Shown here: one piece after another, positions 53,598-62,953 of the stretch
Numbering within the stretch: the stretch's first letter is position 1
Layout of the letters: the number at the start of each line of letters is the position of its first letter
From: Candidatus Gastranaerophilales bacterium
GTDB taxonomy: Bacteria; Cyanobacteriota; Vampirovibrionia; Gastranaerophilales; Gastranaerophilaceae
Length of the DNA stretch: 63,140 bases
Direction: 5' to 3'
Assembly: GCA_944323735.1 (NCBI GenBank)
Contig: CALUTO010000012.1
Location: forward strand, 1 to 63,140
Program-made: the position numbers and the translations under genes
The notes under the pieces: generated by a model
Database searches by the model: none
What the model saw: only the letters and a program-made list of their open reading frames with translations
What the model was told of the DNA's origin: nothing

Positions 53598-54631
53598 TGG
53601 AAGAAAATACAAATATTCCCAAAAGTGTGGAAATAATGCGAAAGATAAGCTCTAAAGAGTTTAGCAGTTATTTTTACAGAAATATATATCCGAAAGTATC
53701 AAAATATGAAAGATGGCGTCCTGCGGTTTACTGCTTGAATACAATTTTAACTGTTCTCTTTGTTGTTTTATGGCTGTCATTGCAATTTGAACAGCACAAC
53801 ATGGATTTTATTATGATTTTGATTGTTCTTATGATTGTGGCTTTAGTATTAAGAATTATCACGCCTTCAATGAAAAAGATGCAGCAGCAGATGAAATTTG
53901 AAATACTTCCTCTTCTTTTGAATTTTACCGGATGTGACTTTGTTGTAAATGACTATGGTGCCGGCGGTTCTTCCGGAAACCCGTTTTTAGATAAAATCAA
54001 AGATACATTTACGTTCCGTATTTTCAATGAAAAATCTCCATATAATGCAGCGCAAGAATATGAATATAAAAACACAAGGCTTTTTGATTATTTTAATATC
54101 TGCAAAACAGATGACCGTATAACAGGGAATTACAATTCTATACCTCTGGAGTTAAGTGATATTGATTTAAAACATGAAAGCGGTTCAGGCAAAAATCATA
54201 GAGTTGTTCAGGTCTTTAAGGGCTTGCTTATAAAATTTCCTATGAATAAAGAATTTACAGGCAATATTATTGTCAAAAAAGACACATTGAAACTCCTTGG
54301 TGATAGCGAAAACAGAGTACATCTTGAAGATCCTGTATTTGAAAAATATTTTGATGTATATGCGGATAACCAGATAGAGGCCAGATATATTTTGACTACA
54401 GGGTTTATGGAAAGATTGGTCAATATTGCGGCAAAGAACAGAAAATGCAAAGTTTCCTGCAGTTTTATTGACGGATATATGTATATTGCATTAGACGGAA
54501 AAGACTGGTTCGACATTCCTGCAAGCAAATCCTTTAAAGAAATAGGCAGCTGGCAGAGAGTACTTGTTGATTTTATCGATATATTCAGAATATTAGATGA
54601 ACTCAAAGTAGAGCAGAATATCGGTATGTAG
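53597..54631 (+). CDS. DUF3137 membrane protein, copy 3
   Basis: 344 residues with the same layout as copy 2: near-identical first 30 residues, a divergent two-helix hairpin, and a conserved C-terminal domain (HLEDPVFEKYFDVYADNQIE, TTGFMERLVNIAAKNRK). It is a tandem duplicate of copy 2. A short spacer without features (54632-54799) separates it from the GH77 gene. Confidence 0.85.
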   Translation: MEENTNIPKSVEIMRKISSKEFSSYFYRNIYPKVSKYERWRPAVYCLNTILTVLFVVLWLSLQFEQHNMDFIMILIVLMIVALVLRIITPSMKKMQQQMKFEILPLLLNFTGCDFVVNDYGAGGSSGNPFLDKIKDTFTFRIFNEKSPYNAAQEYEYKNTRLFDYFNICKTDDRITGNYNSIPLELSDIDLKHESGSGKNHRVVQVFKGLLIKFPMNKEFTGNIIVKKDTLKLLGDSENRVHLEDPVFEKYFDVYADNQIEARYILTTGFMERLVNIAAKNRKCKVSCSFIDGYMYIALDGKDWFDIPASKSFKEIGSWQRVLVDFIDIFRILDELKVEQNIGM

Positions 54632-54799
54632 GTTTTATTTATCCGGTATATTCTTTATGCGGCTTGTATTAAGATTAATGAATACAGTTGCATGTGTATT
54701 TTTTATTGTATAAAATAAAATTGTTGTTTCTGCATAAATTAATGCATTTTAATATTTGTGGATAAGACAAAGAGAGTTATATAAGGGATCGTCGAAAAA

Positions 54800-56938
54800 A
54801 TGAAGATATCACCTCTCAGAGCATTTTCGAATACTGCATTTAAAAGAGCACCCCGAAAAGAAGAAGAAAAAGATTTTTACAATGATATTCAGGAGGGTAA
54901 AAAATACCTCGGTATAAAAGACCTTTCCTTGATTATGCACGGGTCATCTTTTCCTGTTTCTTATAGTGATTTATTTATAGGCTCTCCAATAAATAAAAAG
55001 GCTCAGGAGGTGAATGACCTTCTTAAGCTGCACGGTTTTGATTCAATACAGCTCGGACCTCCGGGGCTTATACAGCGGGATGATTTTTCTCCTTATATTT
55101 CATCTATCCATTCCAGAAATTATCTTTTTACAGACATGGAAAAGCTCACTACTTCATCTTACGGGAAGATATTGTCTCTCCGTGATATAGAGGAGTTTAC
55201 GGATAGTGAATATATAGCAAAATCAAATGAAACAAATTTTCAGGCTGCGTTTGATGCATATGACCACCTCTTTGAGCGTGCTTATGACAATATGATTTCA
55301 CAGGCAAAACAGGGATGGGACGATAGTGTAAATTTGCTGATAGATTTTGAAAAATTTAAAAAAGACAATAAAAGCTGGCTTGAAACTGATGCTTTGTTTG
55401 AGGTTTTAACAGAGGAAAACGGATCTGATCATTTTGATGAATGGAATGATTTGGATGACAATCTTATTACTTATCTGAAAGATAAAGCCCATCCTCTGCA
55501 TGAAAAAGCTGTGCGGCGAAAATCTTATTTGACGGAAAAATATAGAAAAGATATTGAGCTTTATGACTTTAAACAGTTTATTGTAAAAAAACAGGAAAAA
55601 GAATTTTCTCTCAATCCCCGAAAGCTTAAATATAAATCAGATGCAATAATAGGTTTTTCAGCACGGGATATATGGGCTAATAAAGAAGCCTTTCTCTCGG
55701 ATTACAGAATAGGTTGTCCGTATGGCGGAGAAGGAAGTGCTATTTATTATTCTTCATGGGGCAATAATCAACTGTGGGATATAGCCTTTGTTGCTCCGGA
55801 TAAACTTTTTAACCCTGATGGAACAATAGGAATAGGTGGCAAACTTATACAGGATAAATTTAGAGCTCTTCTCGAAAATCATCAGGGTATCAGAATTGAC
55901 CATGTGCTCGGGCTTGTAGACCCGTGGGTATATAACAAAAATCAGGTAGAGATAATAAAAGACGGGGATAAAATAGTCCACACAATTGCTCATGGTGCAA
56001 ATGTCAGTATGTTCGGAAAACCGGATGCATACAAAATCGAAGGATACTGGAGCAATGAGCAAAAAGATATCCAGCGTAAAATCAATGAAGATATAGAAAA
56101 AATGCCGGTCTTAGATGCTGAGGGAAATTATAAGAGATTAATCCATGAAATTCTCCTTCCGGTAATAAAAGAAAAAGGATTGAATCCCCGTGATATGGCA
56201 TGGGAAAATCTTGGTTGCCCGACAGATGTTTTTAATGAAGTATGTTACGGAAACTGGAACAAAAGACCGCCCGGCGACACGAGAGAAATTATCCCCGGTA
56301 TGTCCTCACTAAAATCATACAGAGGACAGGATGAGGCAAAATCCGTTCCATACAATACTTTTCTTATCCAAAGTCATGATGATGAGCACACCGGCAAGCT
56401 TGTTACTAATAACTTCTTTGAAGCAAATAAAAACGGGGTAATGAATCCGTTATATCTAATTGGCACATTGTATCCTGATCTTCCTGAAAATTCAAATGAA
56501 GAAAAGGGTATAAAATGGGAAGAGTCCAGAGATTTCCTTATTCATAAACTGGCTCACAATACGGATTTGCGTACACTTGTAAAGTGGCAGGAGCTTTTCA
56601 GGTTCGGCAAAAATATACAGGTCACATTTATGGACTTTTTCGGACTATCTGAAAGGTATAATTATTCCGGCACAAATGATGCAAGAAACTGGAAATTGCG
56701 GTTGCCGTTGAATTATAAAGAAAATTTCTATAAAACTCTTGAACGGGCAAAACACGATGACAGAAAAGATCCGTCATGGTGGAACCATATAGCGATGAAC
56801 GTGCCGGAAATACTGGAGCGTGCGGTGATTTCAAAAGCTCTCAATGAAGGTAAAACAAAAGAGTCAGTTCAAAATCTTGCAGACAGACTTCACCACTGGG
56901 CAGAAGTACTTTATGAACCCGATGACAGTGATGTTTAA
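54800..56938 (+). CDS. malQ: Divergent GH77 4-alpha-glucanotransferase
   Basis: 712 residues. It probably transfers alpha-1,4-glucan segments in glycogen or maltodextrin metabolism. The likely nucleophile is Asp367 in GIRIDHVLGLVDPW, and Glu469 in AWENLGCPT fits the acid/base position of the family AEDLG. SHDDEHTGK corresponds to the family GTHDxxT and FMDFFGL to the product site. The N-terminal 200 residues are unusual. No glycogen genes are adjacent. The gene starts on its own after a 168-base gap. Confidence 0.8.
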   Translation: MKISPLRAFSNTAFKRAPRKEEEKDFYNDIQEGKKYLGIKDLSLIMHGSSFPVSYSDLFIGSPINKKAQEVNDLLKLHGFDSIQLGPPGLIQRDDFSPYISSIHSRNYLFTDMEKLTTSSYGKILSLRDIEEFTDSEYIAKSNETNFQAAFDAYDHLFERAYDNMISQAKQGWDDSVNLLIDFEKFKKDNKSWLETDALFEVLTEENGSDHFDEWNDLDDNLITYLKDKAHPLHEKAVRRKSYLTEKYRKDIELYDFKQFIVKKQEKEFSLNPRKLKYKSDAIIGFSARDIWANKEAFLSDYRIGCPYGGEGSAIYYSSWGNNQLWDIAFVAPDKLFNPDGTIGIGGKLIQDKFRALLENHQGIRIDHVLGLVDPWVYNKNQVEIIKDGDKIVHTIAHGANVSMFGKPDAYKIEGYWSNEQKDIQRKINEDIEKMPVLDAEGNYKRLIHEILLPVIKEKGLNPRDMAWENLGCPTDVFNEVCYGNWNKRPPGDTREIIPGMSSLKSYRGQDEAKSVPYNTFLIQSHDDEHTGKLVTNNFFEANKNGVMNPLYLIGTLYPDLPENSNEEKGIKWEESRDFLIHKLAHNTDLRTLVKWQELFRFGKNIQVTFMDFFGLSERYNYSGTNDARNWKLRLPLNYKENFYKTLERAKHDDRKDPSWWNHIAMNVPEILERAVISKALNEGKTKESVQNLADRLHHWAEVLYEPDDSDV

Positions 56939-56966
56939 AATATTGTAATATATAAGCGGAGGGATT

Positions 56967-57272
56967 ATGAAAAAAATTATCTCATACGCTTTTATTTCTG
57001 TTATGTTTGGGCAGTATGTGTTTGCATACAGTATGTTTGATGAAAACGGGAGGTATAATTATAACAGTGTCGAAGCCGAAAGAAACCGCTATATGAGAGA
57101 CTCTGCAGCATCTGCTGCCGCAAGATATTATGACACACGCAGACAGGAAATGATAATAACCCCCTATCGCTATAATTCTCTTGATTATACCAGAGTGAGA
57201 AAAAGAGAATCTGATACAGGATATTATAGTGCGAAATGTACCGATATAGGAGATGCAAGTTTTTGTCAGTAA
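56967..57272 (+). CDS. Small secreted hypothetical protein
   Basis: 101 residues with a signal peptide (MKKIISYAFISVMFGQYVFA, cleaved near VFA-YSM). The mature part is Tyr/Arg-rich (RYNYNSVEAERNRYMRDSAA and ARYYDTRRQE) with two cysteines at the end. GCGGAGGG precedes the ATG. Function unknown; 28 bases after the GH77 gene. Confidence 0.6.
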   Translation: MKKIISYAFISVMFGQYVFAYSMFDENGRYNYNSVEAERNRYMRDSAASAAARYYDTRRQEMIITPYRYNSLDYTRVRKRESDTGYYSAKCTDIGDASFCQ

Positions 57273-57285
57273 TAAAAATTATGGA

Positions 57286-57312
57286 ATAAAAAAAAGCGGC
57301 TGCAATAGCCGC
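57286..57312 (-). terminator. Terminator of the NAGPA-domain gene
   Basis: GCGGCT (57296-57301) and AGCCGC (57307-57312) form a stem, with an A-tract on the left that reads as a T-run on the minus strand. Confidence 0.8.
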
Positions 57313-57331
57313 TCAGGCATCGAGTATGTGT

Positions 57332-58618
57332 TTACCTGGTTGCAACAGAAGTTTTGTCGTAGACTGTCAATGCGTTGGATATTGGAATTCCGCCTTTTTG
57401 CGCCGGAGAGTTTACAACCTGCCCCTGTACATACATAACGGTTGAGCCTCCTCCGTCAAGATTCATTGCATTTATGCATCCAAAGTCTTTCATAAGCTGT
57501 GCGAGCTGGATGAGTGTTACTCCGACAGATGCGTGTTCTCTTCCATCGATTGCTGCCATAATAAATTCGCCTTCTTCGGTGTACCCGATAGCTGTTCTCG
57601 GGTTTTTTCCCGTAATTGACTGAAGTTTCTGGTCTGTTACATCAACGTAGATATTTCCGTCTTTTATAAGATACGGACCTCCGCTAATGATGTGCTCTAC
57701 GTCATCCCAGTCCGGATTCATTTTTATTTCGAGATTTATTCTTTTTGCATTAAAAAACGGCTCTAACTTTGCCTTTGGTCCGGATATAACATATCCGTTT
57801 TTAGGTATAATAGTTGAGCCGAAATTTAATGATACAATTTTTCCTTCACTGTTTATTGCCAGATTTGCTCCGTATTTTGGCGGCGGCGGGGATTCAAGCC
57901 CCCAGTCCCCTGTGTACATCAGTACGTATGTTGAGAGCATCCTCGGCTGGTTTATGTTATCAATTTTTAATATATTGTCTTTATTTTTTATTTGCGAGTT
58001 GAATTCTACCCTTGCCATTTTGAACTCATTTTCTCCAATACCCATTGCTACCCTGTTATGCATTGGACCCGTGTATAATTTCCGGTCAATCATTAATGTA
58101 CCTAAAGGTACTCCTGTCTGGGGCTTAAAATATGTGCCGTTTATTGCGGCGATAGAATTATTCTTTTGTGCGATAGTTCTAATAGTTGCCCTGCGTTTTA
58201 AATTCTCTGATGCTAATTGTGGTGCTATTTCTAGGTTGGGATTAATTTTTCTGTTGATTTCAACAATATTTATCTTAACAGGTCTCGAGTTTATATACTT
58301 CACCATACGTATGTGTTTTACGCCTTCGGCTACTGTTTTGATGCTTCCGTTCTTGTATCGCTGCCTGAGCATAGCCTCCCATCTCTGTTTTTCTTCCGTA
58401 AGACTGAATGTCTGAACATCCGGTACAGGTGTATTGTCAGGAAGAATTGCACTGTGTGCATAAGACAGTTTATGTATTTCTGCAACAGCCTGGGATGACA
58501 TTGGAGAATATGCATTTATTGCGGGAGAGGAAAAAACTGCTAAGAGTACAGTAAAATATAGTGAATTATTAATTATCTTACCTATATTCTTATGATGCTC
58601 ATATAGCATGGTATTCAT
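57332..58618 (-). CDS. Secreted NAGPA-domain (phosphodiester glycosidase-like) protein
   Basis: 428 residues. The N-terminal helix ending in SSPAINA looks like a signal peptide. The NAGPA domain (about 150-420) has SIAAINGTYFKPQTG, HIISGGPYLIKDGNI, KNPRTAIGYTEEGE, AAIDGREHAS and AMNLDGGGSTVMYVQG. The family cleaves sugar-phosphodiester bonds, or acts in the envelope in bacteria. Substrate unknown. Convergent with the small secreted gene. Confidence 0.88.
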   Translation of the reverse strand: MNTMLYEHHKNIGKIINNSLYFTVLLAVFSSPAINAYSPMSSQAVAEIHKLSYAHSAILPDNTPVPDVQTFSLTEEKQRWEAMLRQRYKNGSIKTVAEGVKHIRMVKYINSRPVKINIVEINRKINPNLEIAPQLASENLKRRATIRTIAQKNNSIAAINGTYFKPQTGVPLGTLMIDRKLYTGPMHNRVAMGIGENEFKMARVEFNSQIKNKDNILKIDNINQPRMLSTYVLMYTGDWGLESPPPPKYGANLAINSEGKIVSLNFGSTIIPKNGYVISGPKAKLEPFFNAKRINLEIKMNPDWDDVEHIISGGPYLIKDGNIYVDVTDQKLQSITGKNPRTAIGYTEEGEFIMAAIDGREHASVGVTLIQLAQLMKDFGCINAMNLDGGGSTVMYVQGQVVNSPAQKGGIPISNALTVYDKTSVATR

Positions 58619-58797
58619 AATGTACTGTACTTTATCCTTTCTACTATCATTGTAGCATATTTTAAAAACCTTTTCAATGCTATATTTGTAGTATTTTTAT
58701 AAAAGCAATCACTATGATAATTTGCAGGTTTACAATACTTAATAAAATTTGCCTGTTTTTGCGGAAAAATTTTGTTCATTTTATGGTTGCAAGAATA

Positions 58798-58834
58798 ATA
58801 AAAAAGATAGCGGAACGTTTTAAGTTCCGCTATC
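58798..58834 (-). terminator. Terminator of the coiled-coil gene
   Basis: GATAGCGGAAC (58806-58816) and GTTCCGCTATC (58824-58834) form a perfect 11-bp stem with a 7-base loop. The A-tract to its left is the T-run for the minus-strand gene. Confidence 0.88.
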
Positions 58835-58862
58835 TATTGTTGTTCGACTACATTATCTTTAT

Positions 58863-61121
58863 TTATTTTTCGTCTTCTTTCTGTTCTTTCAGCTCTTCTA
58901 GTTCTTCTTTATGAGCTTCCAGTTCAGCTTCAGCTTCTTCTATCTGTGTATCATAAGACTCTTCTGTGTCTTTGATTTCTGTTTCTGTTTCATTTTTTTC
59001 TGCTTCTAATTTTTCTTTTTCTTGTTCAAGACCTTCTTTCTTTTCTGTCATTTCGGCTTTTTCAGCTTCGAGCTGTTCTTTTTGCTCAACAAGAGGTGCT
59101 TTCTGTTCTTCTAATTCAGCTTTTTCAGCTTCGAGCTGTTCTTTTTGCTCAACAAGAGGTGCTTTCTGTTCTTCAAGTTGTGCTTTCTGGTCTTCCAGAT
59201 CAGCTTTCTTTTGTTCTAATTCAGCTTTTTTACCTTCAAGTTCAGCTTTTTCGCCTTCAAGTTCAGCTTTTTCGCCTTCAAGTTCAGCTTTTTCGCCTTC
59301 TAAGTCAGCTTTTTCACCTTCTAAGTCAGCTTTTCTGCCTTCAAGTTCAGCTTTTTGCTGTTCTTTTTGATTTTTCTGAGCTTGTAATTGTGAAATTTGA
59401 TTTTGTAAAGCTGCTCTTTGAGCTGCGTTAGCTGCATCTGCTGCTGCGTCGCCTGTAGAAGTCGGAATTGAGTTCAACTGGCTTTGTAATGATGAAATAT
59501 TGCTTGACAGTGAGGATATTTCACCTGTTACGCTGCTGATTTGATTTGAAACATTTCCGATTTCAGAGTCTTTTTGTGCAATTGCGTTATCTTTTTGTGT
59601 GATTGCTTCATCTTTTTGAGCAATTGCATTGTCTTTATCATTGATTTGCTGTTCTGTATCCTGAATTTGTGTAGTAACGTCATTAATCTGTGAGTCTTTT
59701 TCAGAAATTTGTCCGTCCAGATCCTGAATTTGACCGTCAAGTTCGGTAATTTGATTTTCTTTTTCAGAAATTTGTCCGTCAATTTCTTCTATTTGTCCGT
59801 TAACTTCATTTAATTCATTATCTTTTTCAGTAATTTGAGCATCAATTTCTGCGATTTCCTGATTTTTTGCTTCAAGATTTGTTGTGATTTCCTGTAATTG
59901 TGCATTCAGGTCAGCAAGAGCTGCTTCTTTTTCTGCTTTCAGGGTTTCAACATTTTGTTCAGCTTCAGGGATGATAGAATTTTCAAGCTCTTCAATTTGT
60001 TCATTGATAGCTTCTGCATTCATTTCATCATCAACAGCCGGTGTGCCGCATCCGCCTGCGCTGCCAGCACCGCCTACTCCGCTGGGCATGGAGTCTTCTT
60101 CAGTGTCATCCGGCTCTTCAACACCGCTCGGTGCTCCGCCGCCGGAGGTTCCTCCGGAAACTCCCGGCATTGAGTCATCAATGGCATCATCTTCTTCGCC
60201 CAGTACGTCATCAAGACCCATCATTTTTGTTATAAGGTTCATTAAGAAATCATCCATAGAGATGTCTTTTGCGTCTCCGTCAAGACCGGCAACGCTTGCA
60301 AGTTCTGCATCGCTTAATTTTCCGTCTCCGTCAGTATCGAGCATATCGAATACTTTGTCTGCGCCGCAAGCTTCAATTAAAGCCTGGAATGCAGGAGATT
60401 TTGAAGCGATTTTTTCGAATTCTTCAAGGTCTGCACCGACTAAATCTTCTGTTTTTAATGAAGAGCCGTCAGCATTTGTTTCCTTGTCATCATCAGTTGG
60501 TTTTGTTTCACCGGGTTTTTGATTACCCATAATTTTATCAAGAAGCTGCATTAATGCATCTTTGAATTTATCAATAGTATCACCGGATACATTTGAATTT
60601 CCATTGTTACCCTGCGGTTTGTCAGTATTTACTTCGTCATCAACAGGTTTGTCATTATTTGCATCGTCTTTGTTTCCAAATTTTTCAAGTAAAATATCCA
60701 GCAGAGCATTGATTGCATTCTGGAAGTTTTCTAATTTTTCAACAAGTGCGGTGTCTTCGTCTCCGGAAGGTTTTTGTGTTTCATTGCCGACATCGTTAAC
60801 ATCGTCATCTTTGTCTGTTTCGGGAACTTTGTCTTTTCCGACAAGACTCTGAATAAGTTCGAGTAAGTTTTCCTTAAACTGTGTTGCAAAGTCGCTATCT
60901 TCTGTTACATCCGGTGTTTCAGGTTCATCATTATCAATTGCACCTGATTCTGTAATGTCAATGTTGTTTCCACTCTGTGCAGAGTTGATAGTCAGGAAAA
61001 ATGCAGTTTCAAATAATGTATCCGCATTGATTTCTACAGTTGGCTGCTGGTTCTGCGGTTTTGGTTCTACAGGGAATAAACTTTTTAACTGCTTCAAGAT
61101 CTGTAAGTCGAAATTTGCCAT
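58863..61121 (-). CDS. Large EF-hand and coiled-coil repeat protein
   Basis: 752 residues and no signal peptide. The first 250 residues are acidic, Asp/Asn-rich and low-complexity, with short helices such as EKLENFQNAINALLDILLEK. A calcium loop DTDGDGKLSDAE starts at Asp262. A Gly/Pro/Asp-rich hinge lies at about 310-370. From about 375 to the end it is a coiled coil: a Gln/Asp/Ile part, a short Ala-rich break (GDAAADAANAAQRAALQ), then a heptad array of LEGEKAE-type units. Finally, two near-identical 21-residue units with KAPLVEQKEQLEAEK occur. It probably forms a long rod. Function unknown. Confidence 0.75.
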   Translation of the reverse strand: MANFDLQILKQLKSLFPVEPKPQNQQPTVEINADTLFETAFFLTINSAQSGNNIDITESGAIDNDEPETPDVTEDSDFATQFKENLLELIQSLVGKDKVPETDKDDDVNDVGNETQKPSGDEDTALVEKLENFQNAINALLDILLEKFGNKDDANNDKPVDDEVNTDKPQGNNGNSNVSGDTIDKFKDALMQLLDKIMGNQKPGETKPTDDDKETNADGSSLKTEDLVGADLEEFEKIASKSPAFQALIEACGADKVFDMLDTDGDGKLSDAELASVAGLDGDAKDISMDDFLMNLITKMMGLDDVLGEEDDAIDDSMPGVSGGTSGGGAPSGVEEPDDTEEDSMPSGVGGAGSAGGCGTPAVDDEMNAEAINEQIEELENSIIPEAEQNVETLKAEKEAALADLNAQLQEITTNLEAKNQEIAEIDAQITEKDNELNEVNGQIEEIDGQISEKENQITELDGQIQDLDGQISEKDSQINDVTTQIQDTEQQINDKDNAIAQKDEAITQKDNAIAQKDSEIGNVSNQISSVTGEISSLSSNISSLQSQLNSIPTSTGDAAADAANAAQRAALQNQISQLQAQKNQKEQQKAELEGRKADLEGEKADLEGEKAELEGEKAELEGEKAELEGKKAELEQKKADLEDQKAQLEEQKAPLVEQKEQLEAEKAELEEQKAPLVEQKEQLEAEKAEMTEKKEGLEQEKEKLEAEKNETETEIKDTEESYDTQIEEAEAELEAHKEELEELKEQKEDEK
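59061..59186 (-). repeat. 63-bp tandem coding repeat, two copies
   Basis: A 63-base unit (21 codons, three heptads) is present twice head to tail with only a few differences, around 59061 and 59124. It is part of the coiled-coil gene. Confidence 0.75.
59237..59350 (-). repeat. 21-bp tandem coding repeats (LEGEKAE/D heptads)
   Basis: About five near-identical 21-base units encode one heptad each (LEG-E/K/R-KA-E/D). The period is an exact coiled-coil heptad. It is a likely slippage or recombination hot spot that could vary the rod length. Confidence 0.75.
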
Positions 61122-61647
61122 AATTTTTTTGTCCTTTCTTTATAATTTCACTTATTGATTTTTTGCACATTAGTTTTTAGATACGAATAATTTCAAATCT
61201 ATATGACCTGAAAGCATACAAGCTTTGAATTTGTCTGATTATTCTGCTTCTGGCAAGTAGTAAGATATTTAATAATCTTGCTATTGTTTGATTTTTTAAA
61301 TTTGTAAACATATTTGCTCCATGATTGACGAGATATTTCGTGCGTGAATTTGTTTAGACTATTTGTTTTGCATGTCGGCAATATCGACTCTAAACTTTAG
61401 GATTTTAAGATAAATCTTAACAATTAGTTACAAACTTGCAGAATATTCAGTTTTTAAAGAACGAGAAATGAATTTAACCGATTTGTTTTTAGGACATATG
61501 TGCATTTTTTGTTTTTAGATTTGAAATACCAAACACATACTTACTCAAATATATAAAAAATATATACTTACTAAAATTTCAAAAAAAATAATTATTGTTA
61601 CAAAACTTTATATTTTTGTTAAAATAATTATTTAAAAGGAGCAATAT
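61122..61647. other. 526-bp AT-rich gap between divergent genes
   Basis: No gene or recognisable RNA is seen. It must hold the promoters of the coiled-coil gene (left) and ybaK (right). Two 14-base direct repeats, ATACTTACTCAAAT at 61537 and ATACTTACTAAAAT at 61564, lie 27 bases apart upstream of ybaK and could be binding sites. Confidence 0.4.
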
Positions 61648-62112
61648 ATGAGTATTGAAAAGGTAAAAGCTTATTTAGAAAAATATGGTTATGCTGATAA
61701 AATAGTAGAACATAGACTGTCTACTTCTACTGTAGAACTTGCAGCAAGGGCTTTGAATGTGGTGCCTGGAAGAATTGCCAAAACCCTGTCTTTTAAAAAG
61801 GATAACTTTTGTATACTGATTGTTTGTGCCGGTGATGTTAGAATTGACAATAAGAAATTTAAATCTGTTTTTGAATGCAAAGCAAAAATGCTCTCCCCTG
61901 CAGACGTGATTGAATATACAGGGCATGCCATAGGAGGAGTCTGTCCGTTTGGTATTGAAAACGAAAATGTTTCCGTTTATACGGATGTTTCCTTAAAAAA
62001 ATATTCGACAGTGTTTCCGGCATGCGGCAGTTCAAACTCTGCTATAGAACTGACCTGTGATGAACTGTTCGTGCTTTCAAAAAGTAAGTCTTGGATTGAT
62101 GTTTGTAAATAG
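61648..62112 (+). CDS. ybaK: YbaK/EbsC-type aminoacyl-tRNA editing protein
   Basis: 154 residues, hydrolysing misacylated tRNA in trans (Cys-tRNAPro in the best-known member). The family block VVPGRIAKTLSFKKDNFCIL, Lys in KTL and IGGVCPFGIENENVSVYTD are conserved. AAAGGAGC precedes the ATG. Single gene ending at a bidirectional terminator. Confidence 0.92.
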   Translation: MSIEKVKAYLEKYGYADKIVEHRLSTSTVELAARALNVVPGRIAKTLSFKKDNFCILIVCAGDVRIDNKKFKSVFECKAKMLSPADVIEYTGHAIGGVCPFGIENENVSVYTDVSLKKYSTVFPACGSSNSAIELTCDELFVLSKSKSWIDVCK

Positions 62113-62117
62113 ATACA

Positions 62118-62150
62118 AAAAAAACCGCTATATTTAATAGCGGTTTTTGT
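62118..62150. terminator. Bidirectional terminator between ybaK and the minus-strand gene
   Basis: ACCGCTAT and ATAGCGGT flank a five-base loop, with A-tracts and T-tracts on both sides. Confidence 0.88.
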
Positions 62151-62153
62151 ATT

Positions 62154-62570
62154 TTACATGCTTTTTCTGATTTTTTCTTTTGTTTTTTCCAGTGTTTTTA
62201 TTCTTTTTTCTGTATCTTTAACCTGTTGTTTTTTGGCTTTTCTTTCTGCCTGAATAATTTTATATTTATTGTCTATTTCAGAATATTCGTTTTTGTATTT
62301 AATGAGATTGTTTCTTATTTCAACCTGTGCACTGTCAAGTTGAATAAGTGCATTTTGCAGTTTGTCTTCATCAACACTTGTGTCAGTATTTACAAGATTT
62401 GCCGGTGCAGCAGTTTGCGATGAAGCAGCAGTCGTAGTGACTGAAGAAGATTCTGATATTGGCTCTGATTCAAATACCGGCTCATATGGCATGCCGTCAG
62501 CCAGCGAAATTTGTGCAGCACCTAATAATAATGTAGCAATTAGCGTTGTATGAATAATATTTTTTTTCAT
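62154..62570 (-). CDS. Secreted protein with C-terminal coiled coil
   Basis: 138 residues from the ATG at 62570, with AAGGAG at good spacing. The signal peptide is MKKNIIHTTLIATLLLGAAQ, cleaved near SLA-DGM. A Ser/Thr/Glu-rich disordered part (30-65) is followed by a basic coiled coil (75-138), with KYKIIQAERKAKKQQVKDTE. Likely periplasmic or surface-bound. Function unknown. Confidence 0.7.
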   Translation of the reverse strand: MKKNIIHTTLIATLLLGAAQISLADGMPYEPVFESEPISESSSVTTTAASSQTAAPANLVNTDTSVDEDKLQNALIQLDSAQVEIRNNLIKYKNEYSEIDNKYKIIQAERKAKKQQVKDTEKRIKTLEKTKEKIRKSM

Positions 62571-62595
62571 GCCTTTCTCCTTAAACAATGACACA

Positions 62596-62766
62596 TGACT
62601 ATATTTAGATAATAATAGATAAATTTTTATATTTCCTCATCTACAAAACGTATCTATTTCAATTAAATTTCAATGAATTATAAAGAAATGTGAAGCCGAA
62701 AACTCAATAATAATAAGAAAAAAACAAAAAATATTAAAATAAATAAAAAAAACTAAAAAAATATGC
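62596..62766. other. AT-tract region upstream of tandem promoters
   Basis: No gene is seen. The last 60 bases are almost pure A-tracts (to 62761) and resemble an UP element that binds the RNA polymerase alpha subunit. Confidence 0.45.
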
Positions 62767-62795
62767 TTGAAATAAAAAATTCTTTGGGGTACATT
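62767..62795 (+). promoter_or_regulatory. Promoter P1 of a probable rRNA operon
   Basis: TTGAAA (62767-62772), 17-base spacer, TACATT (62790-62795), preceded by the A-tract region. The sequence around it (ATGCTTGA, then ATTCTTTGG) is shared with P2 152 bases downstream. Confidence 0.6.
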
Positions 62796-62918
62796 AAAAG
62801 AGTGGTCAGCGAGCCACACTGAAAAATGCGAAACTAATTCACTTGTTTGGAATGGTTAAAGCTAGTCGGAAGATTAAATTTTATAAATTATTTTATTTTA
62901 AGTTTATAAAAATTATGC

Positions 62919-62947
62919 TTGACAACTAAATTTCTTGGTAGTAAGAT
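62919..62947 (+). promoter_or_regulatory. Promoter P2 of a probable rRNA operon
   Basis: A perfect TTGACA (62919-62924), 17-base spacer and TAAGAT (62942-62947), again with AT-rich upstream sequence. The start of transcription should fall near 62954. Confidence 0.7.
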
Positions 62948-62953
62948 ACCAAA

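Noticed and set aside
59061-59350. Regular short repeats resembling a CRISPR array
   Set aside because: The units are contiguous with no spacers and encode coiled-coil heptads in frame.
59884-60522. Long plus-strand Ser/Pro-rich frame opposite the coiled-coil gene
   Set aside because: It is antisense to acidic Asp/Glu codons, which give Ser/Phe-rich shadows; there is no start signal or family match.
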